A stretch of DNA of 14,928 nt from Eubacterium sp. (GCA_003486385.1 DNFT01000034.1:1-14928), one strand, 5' to 3'. Shown: positions 7,469 to 13,239, counted from the stretch's first letter. Notes: generated by a model not told the origin, from the letters alone. Translations and numbers: made by a program.

Positions 7469-8077
7469 ATGGATACAACATATGATTTTATAGAACGGCT
7501 TTCAACAAAGGAGCCGGTGCCGGGTGGCGGCGGTGCCGGTGCACTTATGGGTGCGACGGCGGCGGCACTCTGCTCGATGGTGGCTAACCTCACATCGGGC
7601 AAGAAAAAGTATGCTGAATATCAGTCTGACATTGAGCGCATTATCAGGAATATGAATTATGAGATTAAGGTGTTTCTTGCGCTCATCAATAAGGATGCAG
7701 AGGGCTTTTACCCACTTTCAAGAGCATATTCGATTCCGAAGGATGAGCCCGGGAGGGAGCAGACCTTAGAGCAGGCACTTGTTCTGGCGGCGCAGACACC
7801 ATTTGAGATTCTAAAGGAGTGTGACAAGCTGCTTGCCACAATTGATGAGCTGGTCATAAAGGGCTCCAAGCTTGCAATCAGTGATGTCGGAGTTGCGGCT
7901 GCAGCATGCCGTGCGGCTGCGGACAGTGCTGCCATGAACGTATATGCGAACACATCGCTTATGAAAAAGCGTGAATATGCCGATGAACTCAACGAAAAGA
8001 CGATGGCATACCAGAGACAGTGCCGTGATGTATGCGACAAGGTCTATGATATGGTATTTGGAAAGATGGGCTTATAG
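7469..8077 (+). CDS. fchA: Methenyl-THF cyclohydrolase, cyclodeaminase family (FchA)
   Basis: 202-residue all-helical protein of the FTCD_C/cyclodeaminase-cyclohydrolase family. The signature PVPGGGGAGAL at residues 16-26 is followed by an alanine-rich helix (MGATAAALCSMVANLT) and KKKYAEY. The region KGSKLAISDVGVAAAACRAAADSAAMNVYANT (about 129-160) is the conserved second half of the active-site cleft. Length matches stand-alone family members. In acetogenic and related clostridia such proteins interconvert methenyl-THF and 10-formyl-THF; formiminotetrahydrofolate cyclodeaminase is the alternative, but no histidine-degradation genes are nearby. GGAGGG (7457-7462) supports the ATG at 7469. The gene ends 25 bp before folD and is almost certainly cotranscribed with it. 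That FolD lacks the cyclohydrolase lysine makes the cyclohydrolase assignment more likely. Confidence 0.85.
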   Translation: MDTTYDFIERLSTKEPVPGGGGAGALMGATAAALCSMVANLTSGKKKYAEYQSDIERIIRNMNYEIKVFLALINKDAEGFYPLSRAYSIPKDEPGREQTLEQALVLAAQTPFEILKECDKLLATIDELVIKGSKLAISDVGVAAAACRAAADSAAMNVYANTSLMKKREYADELNEKTMAYQRQCRDVCDKVYDMVFGKMGL

Positions 8078-8102
8078 AATAAATATTTGGAAGGATTTGG
8101 AT

Positions 8103-8969
8103 ATGACAGAATACAGAGGCATGCCTGCCGTCAAGGCTATGGCAGAGGAATTTAAAAACAGAGCTGCCGCGTTAAAGGAAAAGGGCATATATCCGAAGCT
8201 TGCGGTAGTAAGGGTCGGTGAGCGTGAGGATGACATAGCTTATGAGAAGGGAATAATGAAACGCTTCGGTGCGGTCGGGGCGGAGGTAGAGGTCATAAAG
8301 TTTCCGTCAGATATCGATGAAGCGTCATTTGAGGAGAATATTACACGCCTCAATGCTGATGAGAAGGTTCATGGTATTTTGGTGTTCCGTCCGCTCCCTA
8401 AGCAGCTAAGCGATGACAGACTGAAGGAGCTGATAAGACCGGATAAGGATGTCGACAGCATAAGCATGGTGAACACCGCAAAGGTATTCGCCGGGGACAA
8501 GACCGGCTATGCGCCATGCACGGCACAGGCGGTGATGGAGCTGCTTGAGCATTATCAGGCGGACCTCACCGGAAAAAAAGTTGTGATAGTGGGAAGAAGC
8601 CTTGTTGTCGGCAGACCGCTCGCAATGCTTATGCTTGGGAAAAATGCAACGGTCACGATATGCCACACAAAAACTAAGAATATCGAGGATGAGTGCCGCA
8701 GGGCAGACATTCTTGTGGCATGTGCCGGCAGTGCGCGCATGATAAAAAAGAATTTTACCAACCCTGGACAGATTGTTGTGGACGTGGGTATCAATTTCGT
8801 TGACGGAGTTATGTGCGGGGATGTGGATTATGATGAGGTATCGGAGCAGGTCGCAGCCATAACCCCTGTTCCCGGAGGCGTTGGGACGGTCACAACGTCG
8901 GTGCTGCTAAAGCATACGCTTGAGAGTGCGGAGAGAATCCTTGTAATTAACGGCTATAGCTATTCCTGA
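8103..8969 (+). CDS. folD: FolD-type methylene-THF dehydrogenase with altered cyclohydrolase site
   Basis: 288-residue member of the methylene-THF dehydrogenase/methenyl-THF cyclohydrolase family. The NAD(P)-binding half is intact: VVIVGRSLVVGRPLAMLML, ATVTICHTKT, ADILVACAG, VVDVGIN and ITPVPGGVGTVT. The catalytic half differs from the norm. Family members read V-G-x(7)-Y-V-x-x-K-x-K; here VGEREDDIAYEKGIMK places Ile51 where the essential lysine belongs. VQLPLP is replaced by VFRPLP, giving Phe95 where the conserved Gln sits. The second Asp of KDVDG is kept (Asp118). Work on the human enzyme shows that changing this lysine can abolish cyclohydrolase while leaving dehydrogenase activity, so this protein is probably a dehydrogenase only. 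The start at 8103 has GGAAGGA at 8089-8095. FchA, encoded just upstream, would supply the missing step. Confidence 0.92.
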   Translation: MTEYRGMPAVKAMAEEFKNRAAALKEKGIYPKLAVVRVGEREDDIAYEKGIMKRFGAVGAEVEVIKFPSDIDEASFEENITRLNADEKVHGILVFRPLPKQLSDDRLKELIRPDKDVDSISMVNTAKVFAGDKTGYAPCTAQAVMELLEHYQADLTGKKVVIVGRSLVVGRPLAMLMLGKNATVTICHTKTKNIEDECRRADILVACAGSARMIKKNFTNPGQIVVDVGINFVDGVMCGDVDYDEVSEQVAAITPVPGGVGTVTTSVLLKHTLESAERILVINGYSYS

Positions 8970-8989
8970 ATACTATGTGGGGGACGGCT

Positions 8990-9014
8990 GGGACAGGGGT
9001 CTGGTCCCTGTCCC
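8990..9014. repeat. REP-like palindromic element, copy 2
   Basis: GGGACAGGG (8990-8998) and CCCTGTCCC (9006-9014) are perfect 9-bp arms around GTCTGGT. The pairing may extend outward through GGGGGA (8980-8985) and TCTTCCCC. It lies 20 bp after the folD stop codon. It may protect the 3' end of the folD message, but no T-run follows directly. An A/T-only dyad, AAAAAGT-GATTT-ACTTTTTT, lies at about 9034-9052. Confidence 0.85.
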
Positions 9015-9050
9015 AAAGTGTCTTCCCCAACGAAAAAGTGATTTACTTTT

Positions 9051-9080
9051 TTGTTGTGCCGCGTTAAAATAGGATAAAAT
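9051..9080 (+). promoter_or_regulatory. Candidate ridA promoter
   Basis: TTGTTG (9051-9056) and TAAAAT (9075-9080) are 18 bp apart, giving a start about 7 bp further on and a short leader before the ridA ribosome binding site. A perfect TATAAT overlaps at 9080-9085 but is too close to the ribosome binding site to leave a usable leader. Confidence 0.4.
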
Positions 9081-9102
9081 ATAATTTATGGAGGCAATGA
9101 TT

Positions 9103-9474
9103 ATGAAATTAGTTAATACACCGGACGCTCCGGCAGCAATTGGTCCATATTCACAGGGCTTTATTACAAATGGTTTCTTCTACTCATCTGGACAAGTTCC
9201 GCTTGACCCTGCAACAGGTGCAGTTGTCGGAACAACAATTGAGGAGCAGACAGAGCAGGTTATGAAGAACCTTGGTGCACTCCTGAAGGCAGCAGGAGTT
9301 TCCTACGAGAATGTTGTAAAGACAACCTGTTTTCTTGCAGATATGGGCGATTTCGGCAAATTCAATGAGATTTATGCAAAGTACTTCACAGGCAAGCCGG
9401 CACGTTCCTGCGTTGCTGTAAAGACACTTCCTAAGAATGTGTTATGTGAGGTTGAGGTTATCGCTGAGGTATAA
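9103..9474 (+). CDS. ridA: RidA family reactive imine/enamine deaminase
   Basis: 123-residue member of the RidA/YjgF family, which hydrolyses the enamine/imine intermediates that PLP enzymes such as threonine dehydratase release, protecting other PLP enzymes. Family marks are AAIGPYSQGF (11-20), YSSGQVPLDP (27-36), and the catalytic-pocket arginine Arg101 in KPARSCVAV with LPKNVLCEVEVIA following (Glu116). It probably acts as a cytoplasmic homotrimer, as usual for the family. I chose the ATG at 9103 because GGAGG (9090-9094) lies 8 nt before it. The upstream in-frame ATG at 9088 overlaps that site and would add five residues. It appears to be transcribed on its own between a REP-like element and a large inverted repeat. 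Confidence 0.95.
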   Translation: MKLVNTPDAPAAIGPYSQGFITNGFFYSSGQVPLDPATGAVVGTTIEEQTEQVMKNLGALLKAAGVSYENVVKTTCFLADMGDFGKFNEIYAKYFTGKPARSCVAVKTLPKNVLCEVEVIAEV

Positions 9475-9532
9475 AGCTGCGCAGTAGAAGCTGTTCAAAA
9501 TAACCATCCGAAAAGCAGAAATTATTCTAAAA

Positions 9533-9591
9533 CCAAAAGCCACTATGATAGAAGCCGTACAGTAGCAGGTTCCTGTCATCGTGGCTTTTGG
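9533..9591. repeat. Imperfect 19-bp inverted repeat downstream of ridA
   Basis: The left arm CCAAAAGCCACTATGATAG (9533-9551) pairs with the right arm CTGTCATCGTGGCTTTTGG (9573-9591), with one mismatch and one G-U pair across a 21-nt loop. It lies 58 bp after the ridA stop. No T-run follows the stem, so a classical terminator is doubtful. The sequence is unrelated to the GGGACAGGGG family. It could be a transcript 3'-end structure or the remnant of another small mobile palindrome. Confidence 0.55.
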
Positions 9592-9660
9592 ACTTGTATA
9601 ATCTGTTATTATGTTGTACAATAAATTGTCGATATTTCAGAAGTTTTCTAATAATCTTCT

Positions 9661-9687
9661 GGGACAGGGGTCAGACCCCGGTGTCCC
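9661..9687. repeat. REP-like palindromic element, copy 3, upstream of the RAYT gene
   Basis: GGGACA-GGGGTC-A-GACCCC-GG-TGTCCC: two nested stems of 6 bp around a single-base loop, with a 2-nt bulge (GG) on the 3' side. A foot mismatch or bulge of this kind is typical of RAYT-associated REPs. It ends 42 bp before the transposase start codon, so with copy 4 it brackets the gene. Confidence 0.85.
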
Positions 9688-9729
9688 ACAACTATTCACC
9701 AATTTCCAATTAAATAAAGGAGGTATATT

Positions 9730-10530
9730 TTGCCGAGAGCAGCGAGAAAACAATGTGAGTCCGGAGTTTACCATGTGATATTGCGTGGTGTCAACAAGCA
9801 GATTATTTTTGAGGAGAAGGAGGATTTTTTTTATTTTGAAGGTATACTTAAAAGATACAGGGAGGAGGATGATTTTAGGTTATTTTCGGTGTGCCTGATG
9901 GATAACCATGTCCATCTGCTTATGCGTGAGGGTACACAAAAGCTTTCAATGACAATGAAAAAGATAGAAAATACATACGTGTACTGGTATAATAGGAAAT
10001 ATGACCGTGCAGGACATCTTTTCCAGAACAGATTCATAAGTGAGCCAGTGTTGAGTGACAGGCAGTTTATGGCGACGGCGCGATATATTTTTAACAATCC
10101 GGTCAAGGCGGGGCTTGTAGCTAAGGCGGAGGAATATCCGTGGAGTAATTACTCTTTAAAAAGTAAGACAGCGCTGGAAAAACGAGGTGGCAGAAAGATG
10201 ATTAAGACGGACATACATGAAGTCATTGAAATGTTTGGGGATGATAGGGAGTATAGTACGTTCATGTCATTAAATCAGGACGAAAAGGTAGCTGAGTATG
10301 ACGATTTTGTTCCGCAGCGCCCGGTTTTTGACGATGAGACATGCATTGAAAGGCTGAGGCTGATAAGTGCCTGCAAAAATATCTCGGATTTTAACGAAAT
10401 GAGTATGGATAAAAAGCAGGACTGCGTAATAAAACTAAAGAGAGAAGGTGCCACAATCAGACAGCTTAGCAGGGTGACCGGGTTAAGCAAGTCCATGGTT
10501 GGGCGGATGTGTGTTGGGACAGGGGTCTGA
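9730..10530 (+). CDS. REP-associated tyrosine transposase (RAYT, Y1/HUH family)
   Basis: 266-residue domesticated relative of IS200/IS605 TnpA that cuts and rejoins REP single-stranded hairpins. RAYT hallmarks are PRAARKQCESGVYHVILRGVNKQ (2-24), the HUH motif HVH at His60-His62 in MDNHVHLLM, GHLFQNRF (95-102), and the catalytic tyrosine Tyr119 in RYIFNNPVKAGLV. All catalytic residues are present, so it may be active. Beyond about residue 150 is an extension ending in a helix-turn-helix-like stretch, TIRQLSRVTGLSKSMVGRM, possibly for DNA recognition. The start is TTG at 9730, 6 nt after GGAGG (9719-9723); no ATG competes. The last residues GTGV and the stop codon lie inside REP-like copy 4. 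It is flanked closely by copies 3 and 4, with four more copies within about 2.3 kb. Confidence 0.93.
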   Translation: MPRAARKQCESGVYHVILRGVNKQIIFEEKEDFFYFEGILKRYREEDDFRLFSVCLMDNHVHLLMREGTQKLSMTMKKIENTYVYWYNRKYDRAGHLFQNRFISEPVLSDRQFMATARYIFNNPVKAGLVAKAEEYPWSNYSLKSKTALEKRGGRKMIKTDIHEVIEMFGDDREYSTFMSLNQDEKVAEYDDFVPQRPVFDDETCIERLRLISACKNISDFNEMSMDKKQDCVIKLKREGATIRQLSRVTGLSKSMVGRMCVGTGV

Positions 10531-10542
10531 CACCACTGTCCC
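10516..10542. repeat. REP-like palindromic element, copy 4, containing the RAYT stop codon
   Basis: The 27-bp element has outer arms GGGACAG/CTGTCCC (7 bp) and inner pairs GGT/ACC around CTGAC, with one mismatch between. Its TGA at 10528-10530 is the RAYT stop. It ends immediately before the AGAGGGGAG ribosome binding site of the next gene. Confidence 0.9.
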
Positions 10543-10555
10543 AGAGGGGAGATTG

Positions 10556-11458
10556 ATGAGGGGAATCTTTAACAGAATGTACGTGAACATCTACGGAAAA
10601 TCCGGGATAGTGGATGAGGGGCTGTATGGACAGAGATTTGAGGTCATTGAAGGCTGCGCAGGCGGTACCGGGGCTTGCCTTAAGGTGAGAACCGATTATG
10701 GCTATGAGGGCTGTGTCAAAGGCTGTGACGTGATAATGGATGACTGCGCGGCTATGTACCGTGAAGCCGCAGGGCATGGGGAGTGCAGCTTAGTGCAGGT
10801 GGTCAAGGCGGTGGCAGATATTATGTCGGAGCCAGCTGCAGCTTCGGTGCGGCTTATGAGTGTCACAAGAGGAGCTGTTATTATGTGCTGTGCAGCTACA
10901 GAGGAGCCGGATTCGCAAGCCTTATTGTGCACCGGAGAAAAAAATGGATATGTATGTGTAAGGCTCTACGATGGCAGAACAGGATATATCAAGCGCTCAT
11001 ACATAGAGGAATATGTCAAACCTATTGACGCAGATAAGCTGTCGAAACTAACGGAGGCTGAGAAAACGGTATTAAGGAAGAGGCTTGTGAACACTGCAAT
11101 GAGCTACCTTGGAACACAGTACCGCTGGGGCGGCAAGACACCTCTTGGCATAGACTGTTCGGGGCTTACATCGATGTCATATATGCTAAACGGTGTGTAT
11201 ATCTACCGCGATGCAAGGCTTATGCCGGAGTTTCCGGTGAGGCAGATATCTTATGATAATATTAAAGAGGGGGATTTATTGTATTTTCCGGGACATGTTG
11301 CGATGTATATAGGTAATGGGGAATATATTCATTCGACAGCAAGACCGGGAAGCGACGGAGTGGTGATTAACAGCCTTAATCCGGCTGCGGATAACTACAG
11401 GCGTGATTTGGCGGAGAGCATATACGCGGCTGGAAGCGTGTTTGAGACAGGGGTCTGA
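10556..11458 (+). CDS. SH3b-NlpC/P60 peptidase, YkfC-like
   Basis: 300-residue cysteine peptidase, likely cleaving gamma-D-glutamyl-diamino acid bonds in cell-wall peptides. Residues 1-60 and about 95-155 look like two bacterial SH3-like modules (for example YGQRFEVIEG and NGYVCVRLYDGRTGYIKRSYIEEY). Residues about 175-295 are NlpC/P60, with YRWGG (189-193), the nucleophile Cys201 in IDCSGL, His247 in PGHVAMYIG and the third polar residue His259. The order SH3b-SH3b-NlpC/P60 and the length resemble YkfC of Bacillus. No signal peptide is visible, so a cytoplasmic recycling role fits better than secretion. The start at 10556 is supported by GAGGGGAG about 6 nt upstream; the in-frame ATG at 10499 lies inside the RAYT gene. 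The final residues ETGV and stop are encoded by REP-like copy 5. Confidence 0.88.
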   Translation: MRGIFNRMYVNIYGKSGIVDEGLYGQRFEVIEGCAGGTGACLKVRTDYGYEGCVKGCDVIMDDCAAMYREAAGHGECSLVQVVKAVADIMSEPAAASVRLMSVTRGAVIMCCAATEEPDSQALLCTGEKNGYVCVRLYDGRTGYIKRSYIEEYVKPIDADKLSKLTEAEKTVLRKRLVNTAMSYLGTQYRWGGKTPLGIDCSGLTSMSYMLNGVYIYRDARLMPEFPVRQISYDNIKEGDLLYFPGHVAMYIGNGEYIHSTARPGSDGVVINSLNPAADNYRRDLAESIYAAGSVFETGV

Positions 11459-11505
11459 CACCATGTCCCAGCGCGCGTGGGACACGGTGTCAGACCCCTG
11501 TCTCA
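11443..11505. repeat. Long REP-like double palindrome, copy 5
   Basis: Outer arms of 20 bp match perfectly: 11443-11462 (TGAGACAGGGGTCTGACACC) and 11486-11505. One mismatch follows, then TGTCCCA (11464-11470) pairs with TGGGACA (11478-11484) around the loop GCGCGCG. This gives 28-nt arms with a single mismatch over 63 bp. The TGA at 11456-11458 ends the NlpC/P60 gene. It may be two REP units head to head, a REPIN-like arrangement. Confidence 0.92.
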
Positions 11506-11520
11506 GAAAAAATAAAAATT

Positions 11521-11528
11521 GGAGGAGG
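11521..11528 (+). promoter_or_regulatory. Dipeptidase ribosome binding site, just upstream of REP copy 6
   Basis: GGAGGAGG at 11521-11528 is a strong Shine-Dalgarno. It lies 9 nt before the ATG at 11538 but 48 nt before the ATG at 11577, where the conserved protein begins. It therefore decides in favour of the start lying inside the repeat. Confidence 0.75.
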
Positions 11529-11532
11529 AATT

Positions 11533-11568
11533 GGGACATGGTTGGGACACGGACCAGACCCATGTCCC
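11533..11568. repeat. REP-like palindromic element, copy 6, containing the dipeptidase start codon
   Basis: GGGACATGG (11533-11541) and CCATGTCCC (11560-11568) are perfect 9-bp arms. The interior carries GGGACACGGACCAGACC, a variant half of the same family. The ATG at 11538-11540 falls in the left arm and is in frame with the dipeptidase. Confidence 0.85.
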
Positions 11569-12608
11569 GGAAGGCTATGAAGGTTTTTGATATGCATTGT
11601 GATACCCTGTCGGCACTTATGTATGACAGGAAGAATAATATTCAATCTGAGCTTAGGCAGAACAACCATCATCTTGATTTGATGAAGATGATGAAGGGTG
11701 ACTATATGCTGCAGTGCTTTGCAGTGTACATTAATAAAGAATATTCGGACAATGTGCTGTTGGACGGAATGAAGCTTGTGGATACTTTTTACAATGAGAT
11801 GGAAAAAAATAAGGACATAATATCACAGGTAAGGTGTTATGCTGATATTGAGGAGAATATGAAGGCGGGGAAAATGTCCGCAATTCTCACCGGTGAAGAA
11901 GGAGATATATGCGCCGGAAGCCTTGAGATGCTGCGAAATTATTACAGGCTGGGGCTTAGGATGATGACACTTACGTGGAACCATGAGAATGAGCTTGCCT
12001 ATCCTAATTATGTGGCCTACAACAGCGATGGAAGCTGCACATATAATGCGGATGCATCTAAGGGGCTTAAGCAGAAGGGCTTTGAGTTCATAGCTGAGAT
12101 GGAAAGACTCGGAATCGTCATAGATGTGTCCCATCTGTCGGACGCGGGCTTCTGGGATGTCTATAATAATACGGGCAAGCCTTTTGTTGCGAGCCATTCT
12201 AATGCGAGAGCAATGAATCCGCATGTACGCAATCTCACCGACGATATGATAAGAGCGTTTGGAGAGAGAGGCTGCGTCACAGGTCTGAATTATTGCGGTG
12301 CTTTTTTAAACGAATCAGGAGATGTGGGCAATGACGCAGAGAGCCGTATTGCTGATATGGTGCGTCATGTGAAGTATATAACCAACCTTGGCGGAATGGA
12401 TGTGATGGCTCTCGGCTCTGATTTTGACGGAATAGGAGGAAAGCTTGAGCTTGCGGATGCCTCATATCTGCCTAGGCTGCATGATGCGCTCGTAAAATCA
12501 GGATTTACCGAAGGAGATGTGGAAAAGATATTTTATAAAAACGCGCTTAGGGTATTCAAGGAATGCCTTGATAAAAGAACCTCAAAAAGCACTGAAAAAA
12601 ACAAATAA
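11538..12608 (+). CDS. M19 (renal-type) membrane dipeptidase family, zinc dipeptidase
   Basis: 356-residue TIM-barrel binuclear zinc dipeptidase. Metal ligands are all present: HxD at His20-Asp22 (FDMHCDTLSA), Glu121 (AILTGEEG), His199 (IDVSHLSD) and His220 (VASHSNAR). The substrate-binding Arg231 (VRNLTDD) and the catalytic Asp295 (LGSDFDG) are also there. Family proteins begin at about residue 14 (MKVFDMHCDTL, ATG at 11577). The first 13 residues, MVGTRTRPMSRKA, come mostly from REP-like copy 6. I chose 11538 because the strong site GGAGGAGG is 9 nt upstream; 11577 has only GGAAGG two bases before it. There is no signal peptide, so it is cytoplasmic. It follows the NlpC/P60 gene and could hydrolyse the dipeptides that enzyme releases. 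Confidence 0.9.
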   Translation: MVGTRTRPMSRKAMKVFDMHCDTLSALMYDRKNNIQSELRQNNHHLDLMKMMKGDYMLQCFAVYINKEYSDNVLLDGMKLVDTFYNEMEKNKDIISQVRCYADIEENMKAGKMSAILTGEEGDICAGSLEMLRNYYRLGLRMMTLTWNHENELAYPNYVAYNSDGSCTYNADASKGLKQKGFEFIAEMERLGIVIDVSHLSDAGFWDVYNNTGKPFVASHSNARAMNPHVRNLTDDMIRAFGERGCVTGLNYCGAFLNESGDVGNDAESRIADMVRHVKYITNLGGMDVMALGSDFDGIGGKLELADASYLPRLHDALVKSGFTEGDVEKIFYKNALRVFKECLDKRTSKSTEKNK

Positions 12609-12915
12609 AAAAATTTTCTGTATTTTCGCATGGTAAAGTGCGGAAAGAATTGTGCTAAATATTTAACAAAGTTATATTTTCATTTTGCTGAACCATAATT
12701 ATGCACAATAAAAAGTACAATTAATACACAGATTATACAAAGACATGGTTTTTCTCTACAATAAAATTACCAAAAAGTGGCTCTTTTTCTATTTGCATCT
12801 ATTGACAGGATGTGTAATAATGGCACTCGTAGAAAAAAGGAAAAGCAAATTACCATTCGGAAGTGATGGCAGTCAGACTTGAAGAAAGGTCTGTCAGGAA
12901 AGGAAAGGGATTATT
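12609..12915 (+). other. AT-rich intergenic region without a gene
   Basis: About 307 bp with no convincing coding region. Near 12623-12646, TTTTCGCA and TGCGGAAA can form a weak 8-bp stem without a following T-run. AAAAAG-TGGCT-CTTTTT at about 12772-12788 is a weak A/T stem. Near 12874-12894, CAGAC and GTCTG pair around a 10-nt loop just before the next ribosome binding site. No clear terminator for the dipeptidase gene was found. Confidence 0.55.
12793..12821 (+). promoter_or_regulatory. Weak candidate promoter of the 107-aa protein
   Basis: TTGCAT (12793-12798) and AATAAT (12816-12821) are 17 bp apart. A perfect TTGACA lies at 12802-12807, but the hexamer 17 bp after it is not a -10. The match is weak, and a leader of about 90 nt would result. 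Confidence 0.25.
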
Positions 12916-13239
12916 ATGTTAAGAGGTTTTATCAGATGTATTAATCGTAAGGAAAGAATTGCGTATATGATGGACAACAGATTCGGCAACTGGTCAGATT
13001 CAGAGCTTGAGTCAGTTATGCAGATAGTTGGTGTTAATGGTGATTTCAGCAACGCCACAAAGGAAGATAAGATTAAGGCTATAGTTGAAGCTCTTAAGAT
13101 GGGCAAAGATGAGAACGTGCAGTTCGGACGTGTGCAGGACAATGGTAAGGCAATCGATGATATGGATGCTATGAGAAACAGCATTCAGTATACAAGAGTT
13201 ATCGCAAATCTCTATTCAAAGAACAGTCAGTTAGGATAA
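12916..13239 (+). CDS. Small hypothetical protein, 107 residues
   Basis: I do not recognise this family. The product is soluble and mostly helical in appearance, with a basic N-terminus (MLRGFIRCINRKERIAYM) and no membrane segment or signal peptide. An acidic-polar middle reads NWSDSELESVMQIVGVNGDFSNATKEDKIKAIVEAL; the stretch DSELESVMQIVGVNG..SNATKEDKI resembles a short helix-loop-helix. The start at 12916 has the purine-rich site GGAAAGGAAAGGG (12898-12910). The gene stands alone with its own strong terminator, so it is a genuine transcription unit. Codon use resembles its neighbours. The function is unknown. Confidence 0.75.
   Translation: MLRGFIRCINRKERIAYMMDNRFGNWSDSELESVMQIVGVNGDFSNATKEDKIKAIVEALKMGKDENVQFGRVQDNGKAIDDMDAMRNSIQYTRVIANLYSKNSQLG

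Noticed and set aside
8990..9014. Rho-independent terminator of folD
   Set aside because: The stem is strong but no T-run follows, and the sequence is a copy of the dispersed repeat. It may still affect 3' ends.
9661..10542. IS200/IS605 insertion sequence
   Set aside because: The transposase has RAYT-type motifs and a long C-terminal extension, there is no TnpB, and the flanking palindromes belong to a dispersed family rather than to unique IS ends.
11403..11537. Longer dipeptidase reading frame beginning at 11403
   Set aside because: The frame is open only because it runs through the NlpC/P60 3' end and repeat copy 5. It encodes repeat-derived sequence and lies upstream of the true ribosome binding site.
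7397..11568. CRISPR array
   Set aside because: The repeats are palindromic, irregularly spaced by hundreds of bases with genes between, and vary in sequence. No cas genes are present.
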